Below, in pieces: positions 8,251 to 16,455 of a stretch of 64,000 nucleotides of DNA (its first letter is position 1; every line of letters begins with the position of its first letter). Under the pieces are notes generated by a model that was not told the origin of the DNA, searched no databases, and saw only the letters and a program-made list of their open reading frames with translations. Source of the stretch: Pelomonas sp. Root405 (GTDB lineage Bacteria; Pseudomonadota; Gammaproteobacteria; Burkholderiales; Burkholderiaceae_C); assembly GCF_001425165.1 (NCBI RefSeq), contig NZ_LMDU01000001.1, positions 466,075-530,074 of the forward strand, written 5' to 3'. The translations under genes were made by a program, and so were the position numbers.

Positions 8251-9312
8251 ATGACGCTCTCTCCGATTAAGCCTCCGCCCCGCCCTCGGCCGGCCGCCCT
8301 GCTGGACCTGACGCCCGACTGGCTGCTGTGGGTCGCCGACAACCGGCTCTGGGAATGCGCGCCGGCCTCCATGCTCGACACCATGATCGCCGCCGGCCAG
8401 GACCCGGAGCGCAGCGCAGCGGCCATTGCCCACATCGAGCAGGACCCGGTCTTCCAGGCCGCCCGCCGCCACCAGCAGATGCTGCGCAAGCTGGAGTCGG
8501 TCTGCAACAACCTGCAGCAGGTGTGGCAGGCGGCGCCCGGTTATGCCGTGGTCGAGAAGCGCCGCGGTGTCGGGCGCGACGAGTTCCTGGAGCGCTATGT
8601 CTGGGGCTGCCGGCCGGTCGTGCTGACCGACGTGGCCGAGGACTGGCCGGCCATGGGCCGCTGGTCGCCCGCCGACCTGCGCGAGCGCTTCGGCCACCTC
8701 GACGTCGATGTGCAGGTCGGCCGCAACACCGACGCGCTGTTCGAGCAGAACAAGGAAAAGCTGCGCCAGCGCATGAAGGTGGCCGAGTTCGTCGACCTCG
8801 TCGTCAGCGGCGGCGCCACCAACGACCATTACCTGACGGCCAACGACGAGATGCTGCGCCGGCCCGAGTTCATGCCGCTGCTGGCCGACATCGGCCGCAT
8901 GCCGCCCATCTGCGACCCGGCCCTGCTGCACACCGCCGCATCGTTCTGGTTCGGCCCGGCCGGCACGCGCACGCCGCTGCATCACGACACGCTGATGCTG
9001 TTCCACACGCAGGTCGTCGGCCGCAAGCGCTGGCGCTTCGTGTCGCCGCTGCAGACGCCGCTGCTCTACAACCGCATGGGCGTCTACAGCCCCATCGACC
9101 TGGATGCACCGGACTTTGACCGCTACCCGCGGCTGCGCGAGGCCGTCGTGCTGGAGACCGTGCTGGAGCCCGGCGACACGCTGTTCCTGCCGCTGGGCTG
9201 GTGGCACCAGGTGTCGTCGCTGGAGATGAGCATGTCCTTCTCGTACACCAACTTCGACGCCGGCGTGCCCAACGAGTTCAGCTACGTGAACCCGACCATC
9301 GGCAACTGGTAG
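8251..9312 (+). CDS. Cupin-like JmjC-type oxygenase
   Basis: A 353-residue protein of the cupin_8 / JmjC-like family, a group of Fe(II)/2-oxoglutarate-dependent hydroxylases. The metal-binding HxD is seen in TPLHHDTLMLFHTQV and the distal histidine in LFLPLGWWHQVSSLEMSMS. RPVVLTDVAEDWPA is the usual entry to the fold. The N-terminal ~100 residues are helical and absent from the shortest family members. Two starts are possible: 8218 and 8251; the second (MTLSPIK) was preferred because it begins just before the conserved part. It stands alone between the hydrolases and the cyclase gene. The hydroxylated partner is unknown. Confidence 0.8.
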   Translation: MTLSPIKPPPRPRPAALLDLTPDWLLWVADNRLWECAPASMLDTMIAAGQDPERSAAAIAHIEQDPVFQAARRHQQMLRKLESVCNNLQQVWQAAPGYAVVEKRRGVGRDEFLERYVWGCRPVVLTDVAEDWPAMGRWSPADLRERFGHLDVDVQVGRNTDALFEQNKEKLRQRMKVAEFVDLVVSGGATNDHYLTANDEMLRRPEFMPLLADIGRMPPICDPALLHTAASFWFGPAGTRTPLHHDTLMLFHTQVVGRKRWRFVSPLQTPLLYNRMGVYSPIDLDAPDFDRYPRLREAVVLETVLEPGDTLFLPLGWWHQVSSLEMSMSFSYTNFDAGVPNEFSYVNPTIGNW

Positions 9313-9470
9313 CGCGGCGGCGCGCGGGGCTCAGGGGCGCCCCGAGCGAGGAAAGTTGCACGCATCCTTTTCGTTCCAATGGCAACGGTAGTGCTGCGAG
9401 GCACCGGCGGCCAACCTAGACTCGGCCAGCGCAGCTGCCCACCGCATCGGGGGCGCGCAACAGACGGGTT

Positions 9471-11609
9471 ATGGCGCAAGGAAACATTCGAACGGGCCGG
9501 TCTCGCATAGCAAGCAGGGCGATGCGATCCGCCGTGCGGCTGGCGGCTGCCCTGTTGGCCGGATGCGCGGCCTTTGGCACGCCGGCCGTCGCCCGGGCCC
9601 AGTCGGTCGCGGCAGCAAGTGCGGCCTCGGCTCCCGGGGCCCAGGCGAGCGCCCCGGACATCGACGAACTGAAGGCCAGGATCGCCGCCGACGACCGCAG
9701 GCGGCCCCTCGCTTCGATCACGCTGGCCCAACAGGCGCTCGCCGCAGCGGGGCTCACGCCCGCGGATCGCCATTGGCTGCGTACGCGCCTGGTGCGCGAC
9801 CTGAGCCGCCTGGAACAGACCGACGAGGCCGTTGCCCAGGCCGGCATCGGCCGGCAGCAGGCGCGCGACGAGTCGGAGCGCTTGCATTTCGACCGGCTGG
9901 CAATGGCAGCGCTGCTGGACGCGCGCCGGCATGACGAACTGCTCAAACGCTACCAGGGCGTCGCGCTCCGGCTGCCGGCACTGGCTGGGGACGAGGCGAA
10001 TGCCGACGCGCGCCTGCTCGCGGCGGACATCTGGCGGCTTGCCGGCATGGCAGCCTTGGGCCTAGGCCGGTTGCCCGAAGCGACGGAACTGTCGACGCGG
10101 GCGCTGCGCATCCTCGACGAGCGCCCCGACGCCGTCTTCGAGTTCTCCCAGACGCTGACCGCCATCGCCCTGGTGCATTCGCGTTCGGGTCGCGTCGACG
10201 AAGCGTTGCGCACGGTGCAACGCGCGATCGACGCATCAGAGGCCGCGGGAGAGCGCTCCGTCCTGTCCGGCTACTACCTGCGCAAGGGCCATTTTCTCGG
10301 CCTGCTCGGACGCACCGACGAACAGCGCGAGGCGCTGCTCAAGGCCCGGGCCGCGGCGCAGGACGAGCTGAGGCCCTACAACCTCGCCGTCGCAGCGACC
10401 AATCTGGCCGATGTCGCGCTTCAGAAGAAGGACTACCGCGCCGCGCTGGGCCATGCCGAGGAAGCCATTCCGCTCGTTGAACGCAGCGGCGACAAGGAGT
10501 CGCTATGGGTGTGCTGGGTCAACAAGGGCATTGCCCTGAACCGGCTTGGGCAGCCCGGCGGCATCGAATGGATCAGCAATGCCATCGCCGCCTTTGCGGC
10601 AACACCGGGCATGGCCGCGAACGCGGCGGACATCCAGGGCCTGCTGGCCGAGGAACTCGCCTTCGCCCACGACTACCCGCGGGCCTACGAGGCGGCGTTG
10701 CAGTTCAAACGCCTGAGCGACGAGGTTCGCAAGGCGGCCGACCACAAGCGCATTGCCGAGGCGCAGGCCGCCTACGAGGCCGACAAGCAGCAGCGCCAGA
10801 TCGAAGCGTTGGAGCACGAGCGGCAGTACCGGCAGCGCTTCCACTGGGTGCTGGTCCTGGCCGCCGTGATGGGGCTGGCGGCGGCCGTTGTCGCGGCCAT
10901 CAGCCGCCATCACGTCAAGCGCGCCTACCGGGCGATGCGCGACATGGCGTTCTCAGACCCGCTGACCGGCTTGCGCAACCGTCGCCACCTGGTCAGCAGC
11001 GTGCAGGACGACCTGGCGCAAGCGCGGCGCCTGCTCGCCAACGCGGGTGGCGCGCCTGCCAACGCCGACGTCGTCTTCCTGATGATCGACGTCGACCACT
11101 TCAAGGCCGTCAACGACATGCACGGACACGCGGCCGGCGATGCTGTGCTCAGGCAGTGCGCCACCGTGCTGCAACGACAGCTGCGCGAGTCGGACACCCT
11201 CGTGCGCTGGGGTGGCGAGGAGTTCCTCGTTTTCGCCCGCCAGACCAACGCCGGCGAGATCCACGTGCTGGCCGAGCGGCTGCGCGCCAGCATCGCCGCC
11301 CACGGCTTCGTGCTGGACGACGGCCAGGTGCTGCGCAAGACCTGCTCCATCGGCTACGCCTGCCACCCCCTGCAACAGCACGCTGAGGGCAGCGCGCCGG
11401 TGGACTGGAACGACACCGTGGCGCTTGCCGACCAATGTCTGTACGTCGCCAAGGCCAGCGGCCGCGACGTCTGGGTCGGCGTCACCGCCTCGGAGGCGCG
11501 TAAAGCCCCCGAGCACGTCGAAACCCGGGAATTGCGGGCTGGCGTCGAGGCCGGCATCTGGACGCTGCGCTGCAGTGACGGGCGCGAGATCGTTTGGCCC
11601 GCATCCTGA
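9471..11609 (+). CDS. Diguanylate cyclase with periplasmic TPR-like sensor
   Basis: A 712-residue protein. A signal-like stretch (RLAAALLAGCAAFGTPAVARAQ) leads into a periplasmic domain of helical TPR-like repeats (about 70-440). A membrane helix follows at about 457-478 and a cytoplasmic GGDEF domain at 490-680. The active-site loop is GGEEF at residues 581-585, and the inhibitory RxxD site (RESD) precedes it by five residues, so the enzyme should make cyclic di-GMP and be product-inhibited. The order TPR repeats, helix, GGDEF is a common sensor type. No partner is encoded next to it. A Met 17 codons in (MRSAVRLAA) may be the real start, since it opens the signal peptide. Confidence 0.88.
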   Translation: MAQGNIRTGRSRIASRAMRSAVRLAAALLAGCAAFGTPAVARAQSVAAASAASAPGAQASAPDIDELKARIAADDRRRPLASITLAQQALAAAGLTPADRHWLRTRLVRDLSRLEQTDEAVAQAGIGRQQARDESERLHFDRLAMAALLDARRHDELLKRYQGVALRLPALAGDEANADARLLAADIWRLAGMAALGLGRLPEATELSTRALRILDERPDAVFEFSQTLTAIALVHSRSGRVDEALRTVQRAIDASEAAGERSVLSGYYLRKGHFLGLLGRTDEQREALLKARAAAQDELRPYNLAVAATNLADVALQKKDYRAALGHAEEAIPLVERSGDKESLWVCWVNKGIALNRLGQPGGIEWISNAIAAFAATPGMAANAADIQGLLAEELAFAHDYPRAYEAALQFKRLSDEVRKAADHKRIAEAQAAYEADKQQRQIEALEHERQYRQRFHWVLVLAAVMGLAAAVVAAISRHHVKRAYRAMRDMAFSDPLTGLRNRRHLVSSVQDDLAQARRLLANAGGAPANADVVFLMIDVDHFKAVNDMHGHAAGDAVLRQCATVLQRQLRESDTLVRWGGEEFLVFARQTNAGEIHVLAERLRASIAAHGFVLDDGQVLRKTCSIGYACHPLQQHAEGSAPVDWNDTVALADQCLYVAKASGRDVWVGVTASEARKAPEHVETRELRAGVEAGIWTLRCSDGREIVWPAS

Positions 11610-11739
11610 AGCGCGGGTTGGCGCAGTTCTAGGAGCTGGCGCGCGCGGTCAACGACCTCCCGGCTCATGTCGCCCGCTTGACGCGGCCCCTCGGCTCGGC
11701 GCCGCACAATCGTTTGACAGACCGACCAGGAGACCTGCC

Positions 11740-13944
11740 ATGCCCGAGACCCACTACCGCATCTGCCCGCTGTGCGAGGCCTGCTGCGGGCTTGAGGTCA
11801 AGACCGAAGGCACCAAGGTCATCAGCATCCGCGGTGCGGACAACGACGTCTTCAGCCACGGCTATCTGTGCCCCAAGGGCGTGTCGCTGAAGGACCTCCA
11901 CGAGGACCCCGACCGCTTGCGCACCCCGCTGATCAGGCGCGACGGCCAGTTCGTGCCGGCCAGCTGGGACGAGGCTTTTGCCGAGATCGAGAAACGGCTG
12001 TTGCCCATCTGGCGCGAGCAGGGGCCAGACTCGGTCGGGCTGACCATCGGCAACCCGGCCGCGCACAAGGTCAGCCTGCTGGCCTACACGCCCCGCCTCG
12101 TGCGCGCGCTCGGCACGCGCAATGCGTTCAGCGCGTCGACGCTGGACCAGATGCCCAAGCAGCTCAGCGCCGGCCTGATGTTCGGCCACTGGCTGAGCAT
12201 CCCGCTGCCCGACATCGAGCGCTGCGACTACCTCTTCATGCTGGGCGCCAACCCCATGGTCAGCAACGGCAGCCTGTGGACGGTGCCCGACTACCGCGGC
12301 AAGGCCAAAGCCATGCGGGCGCGCGGCGGGCGCATCGTCGTCGTCGACCCGCGCCGCAGCGAGACGGCCGCGCAGGCCGACGAGCACCTGGCCATCCGCC
12401 CCGGTGGTGATGCGCTGCTGCTGGCCGGCATTGCGCACACGCTGTTCGACGAAGGCCTGGTCAAGCTCGGCCGCCTGGCCGACCATGTCAACGGCCTGGA
12501 CGAGGCGCGCGCCGCGCTGGCGGCCTTCGCGCCCGAGGTGACGGCCGCCGGCTGCGGCATCCCGGCTGACACCCAGCGCCGCATCGCCCGCGAGATCGCG
12601 GCCGCGCCGCGCGCCGCCGTCTATGGCCGCATCGGCACCTGCACGACGCGCTTCGGCACGGTCAACTCCTGGCTGGTCGACCTCATCAATGCGCTGACCG
12701 GCAACCTCGACCGCGAAGGCGGCGCGATGTTCGCCAAGGCCGCCGCCTTCGCGCCCAACACCCAGGGCAAGCCGGGCAGCGGCAAGGGCGTCACGACGGG
12801 GCGCCGGCACAGCCGCGTGTCCAACGCCCCCGAGGTCTTCGGCGAGCTGCCCATCACCGTGATGGCCGAGGAGATGGAAACGCCGGGCGCGGGCCAGATC
12901 AAGGCGCTGATCACGATCGCCAGCAACCCGGTGCTGTCCGCGCCCAACGGCCCGCGCATCGCCCAGGCGCTGGAAGGCCTGGACTTCATGCTCAGCATGG
13001 ACATCTATGTCAACGAGACCAGCCGCCATGCCGACGTCATCCTGCCGGGGCTGTCGCCGCTGCAGGACCTGCATTTCGACGTCGCCTTCCCGCAGCTCAG
13101 CCACCGCAACCATGCGCGCTTCAGCGGCCCGGTGTTCGACGCACCGGCCGGCACGCCGCAGGAATGGCAAACCATCCTGCGGCTGTGCGCGCTGCTTGAA
13201 GGCCGCGGCCTCGGCGTGGACGTGCAGCAGCTCGATGACGACGCCATCGAGTCCGACGTGAGGCGCTTTGCGGGCGACAACACGCCGGCCTTGCTGGCTG
13301 CGCTGCAACCCTGGCGCGGCCCCGAGCGCCTCATCGACCTGCAACTGCGCGTCGGCCCGTATGGCGACCAGTTCGGCGCCAAGCCCACGGGCCTCAACCT
13401 CGCCAAGGTCAAGGCGGCGAGCACGGTGGAGGGCGGCGGCATCGATCTCGGCGCGCTGGCCGCACGCATCCCTGAGGTGCTGCGCACGCCCAGCGGCAAG
13501 ATCGAGCTGGCGCCGCCCGCCGTGCTGGCGGACCTGGCCCAGGTGAAGACTGCGGCCGCACCCGCGTTCAGCCTGATCGGCCGGCGCGATGTGCGCTCGG
13601 GCAACAGCTGGATGCACAACCTGCCCATCCTGGCCAAGGGACCGGACCGCTGCACGCTCCTGGTCCACCCCGAGGACGCCGAGCGTCTGGGCCTGACGGA
13701 GTTCGCGCGGGTGAAGAGTGCGGTGGGCGAGCTGGTCGCACGCGTCGAGCGCAGCGCCGACATGAGCCTCGGCGTGGTGAGCCTGCCGCATGGCTGGGGG
13801 CATGACCTGGACGGCGTGCTCCTCGGCGTGGCGCGCGAGCGGCCCGGCGTCAACATGAACGCGCTGCTGGATGACGCGGCGCGCGATCCGTTGAGCGGCA
13901 ACGCGGTGCTGAGCGGCGTGGCCGTGGAGATCGCGCCGGCCTGA
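11740..13944 (+). CDS. Molybdopterin-dependent oxidoreductase, DMSO reductase superfamily
   Basis: A 734-residue enzyme with an N-terminal 4Fe-4S site (CPLCEACCGLEV then GYLCPKG), molybdopterin-binding domains (LGANPMVSNGSLW, VVDPRRSET, ITIASNPVLSAPN) and a C-terminal MGD-binding domain (RRDVRSGNSWMHNLP, LPHGWGHD). There is no twin-arginine signal, so it is cytoplasmic. It resembles the uncharacterised MopB_1 group rather than NasA, NarG or formate dehydrogenase; the usual metal-ligand position is STLDQMPK with no Cys or Sec. No small subunit or electron-transfer partner is adjacent. The start is the first ATG with an AGGAGAC site. The substrate is unknown. Confidence 0.85.
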   Translation: MPETHYRICPLCEACCGLEVKTEGTKVISIRGADNDVFSHGYLCPKGVSLKDLHEDPDRLRTPLIRRDGQFVPASWDEAFAEIEKRLLPIWREQGPDSVGLTIGNPAAHKVSLLAYTPRLVRALGTRNAFSASTLDQMPKQLSAGLMFGHWLSIPLPDIERCDYLFMLGANPMVSNGSLWTVPDYRGKAKAMRARGGRIVVVDPRRSETAAQADEHLAIRPGGDALLLAGIAHTLFDEGLVKLGRLADHVNGLDEARAALAAFAPEVTAAGCGIPADTQRRIAREIAAAPRAAVYGRIGTCTTRFGTVNSWLVDLINALTGNLDREGGAMFAKAAAFAPNTQGKPGSGKGVTTGRRHSRVSNAPEVFGELPITVMAEEMETPGAGQIKALITIASNPVLSAPNGPRIAQALEGLDFMLSMDIYVNETSRHADVILPGLSPLQDLHFDVAFPQLSHRNHARFSGPVFDAPAGTPQEWQTILRLCALLEGRGLGVDVQQLDDDAIESDVRRFAGDNTPALLAALQPWRGPERLIDLQLRVGPYGDQFGAKPTGLNLAKVKAASTVEGGGIDLGALAARIPEVLRTPSGKIELAPPAVLADLAQVKTAAAPAFSLIGRRDVRSGNSWMHNLPILAKGPDRCTLLVHPEDAERLGLTEFARVKSAVGELVARVERSADMSLGVVSLPHGWGHDLDGVLLGVARERPGVNMNALLDDAARDPLSGNAVLSGVAVEIAPA

Positions 13945-14016
13945 CGCCGGTAGAGGGCCGGGCGCCGCGGTGCGGCACCGATGTCCGCTCGCAGACGACC
14001 CGGCTAACGCACCAGC

Positions 14017-14367
14017 TCAACGCATCCGGTCGGTCTCCAGCGCGATGCGGTCCACCGAGCCGTCGACATTGCGATACAGGCGCAGACGGCGCAGGCCATC
14101 GGGGCTGATCAGCAGCTCGGCGTTCTCGGCACGCCAGGTTTCCAGCGGGCTTTCGTCGACGCTGACGCCCAGCCGGCGCACGCCGACATGGACCTTGAGC
14201 GTGCGGCCGTCGTCGAGCAGGTATTCGCCTTGTGCGCCGCGCAGCATGACGCGGTCGGCCACGGCGGGCACGGTGGGTTCCTGGGCACTCGCGGGCGCGG
14301 TGAGCGTCAGGGTTGCGAGCAGAGCGGCCGTCAGGGTGAGGGGTCGCAGATTCGTCCAGGCATTCAT
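14017..14367 (-). CDS. Small exported hypothetical protein
   Basis: A 116-residue protein with a Sec signal peptide (to about ALLATLTLTAPASA). The mature part is a small beta-rich domain (DRVMLRGAQGEYLLDDGRTL, GVRRLGVSVDE, LLISPDGLRRLRLYRN). No family was recognised. The start is fixed by a strong TAAGGAG site seven bases before the ATG; the longer open frame to 14583 is not used. A hairpin lies in the leader at 14390-14408. It is expected in the periplasm or outside. Confidence 0.75.
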   Translation of the reverse strand: MNAWTNLRPLTLTAALLATLTLTAPASAQEPTVPAVADRVMLRGAQGEYLLDDGRTLKVHVGVRRLGVSVDESPLETWRAENAELLISPDGLRRLRLYRNVDGSVDRIALETDRMR

Positions 14368-14389
14368 GGTGAGGTACTCCTTAGGTTCC

Positions 14390-14408
14390 CCGAGGCCAGT
14401 CGCCTCGG
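14390..14408 (-). promoter_or_regulatory. Leader hairpin upstream of the small exported protein
   Basis: CCGAGGC and GCCTCGG form a perfect 7-bp stem with a five-base loop, ending about 23 bases before the ATG at 14367 and just ahead of the TAAGGAG ribosome site. It could modulate translation or mRNA stability. There is no T-run, so it is not a typical terminator. Confidence 0.4.
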
Positions 14409-14591
14409 CATTTCCACTAGTGCAAACCCCATGCCAGCTTGAAATCCTCGCCAAACGGCCTCTTTGAGCTGTGGGCTGCCCCACCCGAGGGCCTGGACGC
14501 CCCGCGTCGCGCCGAATTTGGGAACCCGTGCCTCGCAATGGCGCGGCTGCCACAACAATGGCCCCAGGGCACAACCGCCCCAAGGTTCACC

Positions 14592-15374
14592 ATGCAGCCA
14601 CGACCCAAGTTCGCCATCGACGCCACCGCCCCCCGTTTCGGCGCCCGCGTCGGGAAGATCGTGCTGTTCATCGTCGTGGCGCCGCTGCTCGTCGCCTGTG
14701 CCGGCAAATCGCGGCTGCTACACCCGCCCGCCGACACCGGGCCGATGCTGGACTGGCGCGCCGAAGCGACCGACGGCGTCAGGCTCGGCGTGCAGCGCGT
14801 GATCGTGCGCAACGATGCGGCCAGCTGGGTGCGCGAGGCCGATTGGGACGAGTACGCGCTGACGGTCCGCAACGACGGCGGCGCGCCGGTCGAGCTGCGC
14901 GGCATCGAACTCGTCAACGACGTCCTCGGGCCTGTGAGCCACACCACGGCCGTGGATCAGCTCAAGAGCGAGACCACCCGCAACGTCGAGACCATGAAGA
15001 CCGCCGGACGCATCGTCATGATCGGCTCGACCGGCGTCGTGGCCGGCGTGGTGGTGCTGGCCACCGCGGCGGGCTACACCTTGATGGCGCCCCTGCTGCC
15101 CCTCGCCTTGATCGTCGGCGGGGTTTCGGCCTACCGCAGCCAGAGTCTCGCCAACGCCGAGGCGCAGGTGATCGACTATGAAATCAAGCGCCGCGGCTTC
15201 CAGCTGCCGGCGCGGGTTGAGGCCGGCAGCGAACTGCGGCGCAGCGCCTTCTTCCCGGTCACGCCGGCGCCACAGCGCCTGCGCCTGCGCTACGCCGTGG
15301 GTGCCGAGCAGCGCGAACTCCAACTCGTGCTGCCGGCGCTGGCGGGCCTGCATATGGCGCCGGCCCAGAAGTAG
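14592..15374 (+). CDS. Putative lipoprotein with two membrane segments
   Basis: A 260-residue protein. The N-terminus has a lipoprotein-type signal (GKIVLFIVVAPLLVACAGKS, lipid-modified Cys about 36). A domain follows that reads like an immunoglobulin-fold 'DUF' module (YALTVRNDGGAPVELRGIEL). Two neighbouring hydrophobic segments (VMIGSTGVVAGVVVLATAAGYTL..., LLPLALIVGGVSAY) come next, then a soluble C-terminal domain. No function is recognised. The start is the ATG at 14592, which opens the basic N-region of the signal; the upstream extension is unlikely. It stands alone between convergent neighbours. Confidence 0.7.
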   Translation: MQPRPKFAIDATAPRFGARVGKIVLFIVVAPLLVACAGKSRLLHPPADTGPMLDWRAEATDGVRLGVQRVIVRNDAASWVREADWDEYALTVRNDGGAPVELRGIELVNDVLGPVSHTTAVDQLKSETTRNVETMKTAGRIVMIGSTGVVAGVVVLATAAGYTLMAPLLPLALIVGGVSAYRSQSLANAEAQVIDYEIKRRGFQLPARVEAGSELRRSAFFPVTPAPQRLRLRYAVGAEQRELQLVLPALAGLHMAPAQK

Positions 15375-15386
15375 CGCCTGGGGCGC

Positions 15387-15809
15387 TCAGGCGTCCTTGA
15401 CCATCAGGTACTTCACGATGCCATGCGGGAACACCGCATGCTCGTGCGCGACCCGGTAGCCCAGCGACTGGTAGAGCCACGGCGCCTGGAAGCTCAAGGT
15501 CTCGAGATAGAAGTAGGAGCACCCGTGGCTTCTCCCGTGGGCCTCGAAGGCCCGCACCAGCCCGGCACCGATGCCCTGGCGGCGGCTCGACGGCGCGACC
15601 CAGAGCTGCTGCAGCTCGCAGCAGCCACCCCAGCGGCGGCCGATGGCGCCACCGACGACCTGGCCCGCTGCATCTCGTGCGAAGCATGACAAGGGCCTCA
15701 CCTCGTGAAGCGGCGCCGCGGCTTCATTGGCTTCGCCGAGTCCCTTGTCGACCAGCGCTGCTTCCGCCGGGGGAAGGCTGTCGTGGAGACTGATGGAGAC
15801 AGGGGCCAT
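15387..15809 (-). CDS. GNAT-family N-acetyltransferase
   Basis: A 140-residue cytoplasmic enzyme of the GCN5-related acetyltransferase family. The acetyl-CoA pyrophosphate loop is RRQGIGAGLVRAFEAHGRSHGC, preceded by the beta-4 strand LQQLWVAPSS and followed by FYLETLSFQAPWLYQSLGY, the classical motif B. The substrate is not identifiable. The start at 15809 is preferred over 15815 because AGAGGA lies six bases ahead of it. It converges on the lipoprotein gene. Confidence 0.85.
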   Translation of the reverse strand: MAPVSISLHDSLPPAEAALVDKGLGEANEAAAPLHEVRPLSCFARDAAGQVVGGAIGRRWGGCCELQQLWVAPSSRRQGIGAGLVRAFEAHGRSHGCSYFYLETLSFQAPWLYQSLGYRVAHEHAVFPHGIVKYLMVKDA

Positions 15810-15828
15810 GCGCATTCCTCTGCCGCCG

Positions 15829-16455
15829 TTACCGCCCCGCCAGCAAGGTCGCCACCTCCGCTGCCGACCGCACGCCTAGCTTGGCGAACACGCGGGCGCG
15901 GTGGACTTCGACGGTGCGGATGGACACGTTGAGTTCGTCGGCAATGATCTTGTTGAGCTTGCCCGCCGCCACGCGGGTCATGACGTCGCGTTCGCGCTCC
16001 GTGAGGCTGGCCAGGCGCGCGCTGCGCTCGGCGGACTGGGCGCCCTCGGCCTGCATGGCCGCATCCACGGCCAGGGCCTGCTCGATGCGGTCGGCCAGCG
16101 CGTTGTCGCTGTAGGGCTTCTCCAGGAAGTCGAAGGCCCCTTTCTTCAGCGCCTCGACAACCATGGGGATGTCGCCATGGCCGGTCAAAAAGAGCACCGG
16201 GTTGCGCAGCTGGCGCGCCAGCAGTTCGTCGTGCAGGCGCGTGCCGCTCATGGGCTCCATGCGCACGTCGAGCAGGAAGATGCCCCGCGGCGGCCCGCCG
16301 CGCGGGCTCTCGACATCGAGCATGTCGAGCAGCGCCTGGCCGCTGGCAAAGGCGCGCACGTCCAGGCCGCGTGAGCGCAGCAGGAAGGCGAGTGCGTCGC
16401 GCACGCCGGGGTCGTCGTCGACGAGGTGGACGGTGCCCATCCGAGGTTCAGCCAT
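15829..16455 (-). CDS. FixJ/NarL-type response regulator of the TRAP-linked two-component system
   Basis: A 208-residue regulator with a receiver domain (VHLVDDDPGVRDA acidic pocket, phospho-Asp in IFLLDVRMEPMSG, T in VLFLTGHGD, K in FLEKPY) and a C-terminal LuxR-type helix-turn-helix (LTERERDVMTRVAAGKLNKI, ELNVSIRTVEVHRARVFAKL). Its start overlaps the end of the sensor kinase gene by eight bases, so the pair is one operon. It is the best candidate for binding the TGTGGA-N2-TCCACA palindromes that lie in front of the kinase gene and between the SMP-30-like and DctP genes. Confidence 0.88.
   Translation of the reverse strand: MAEPRMGTVHLVDDDPGVRDALAFLLRSRGLDVRAFASGQALLDMLDVESPRGGPPRGIFLLDVRMEPMSGTRLHDELLARQLRNPVLFLTGHGDIPMVVEALKKGAFDFLEKPYSDNALADRIEQALAVDAAMQAEGAQSAERSARLASLTERERDVMTRVAAGKLNKIIADELNVSIRTVEVHRARVFAKLGVRSAAEVATLLAGR

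Noticed and set aside
9313-9470. Terminator-like GC-rich repeats after the cupin gene
   Set aside because: Several short GGGGC/GCCCC pairings are possible but none forms a clean stem followed by T residues.
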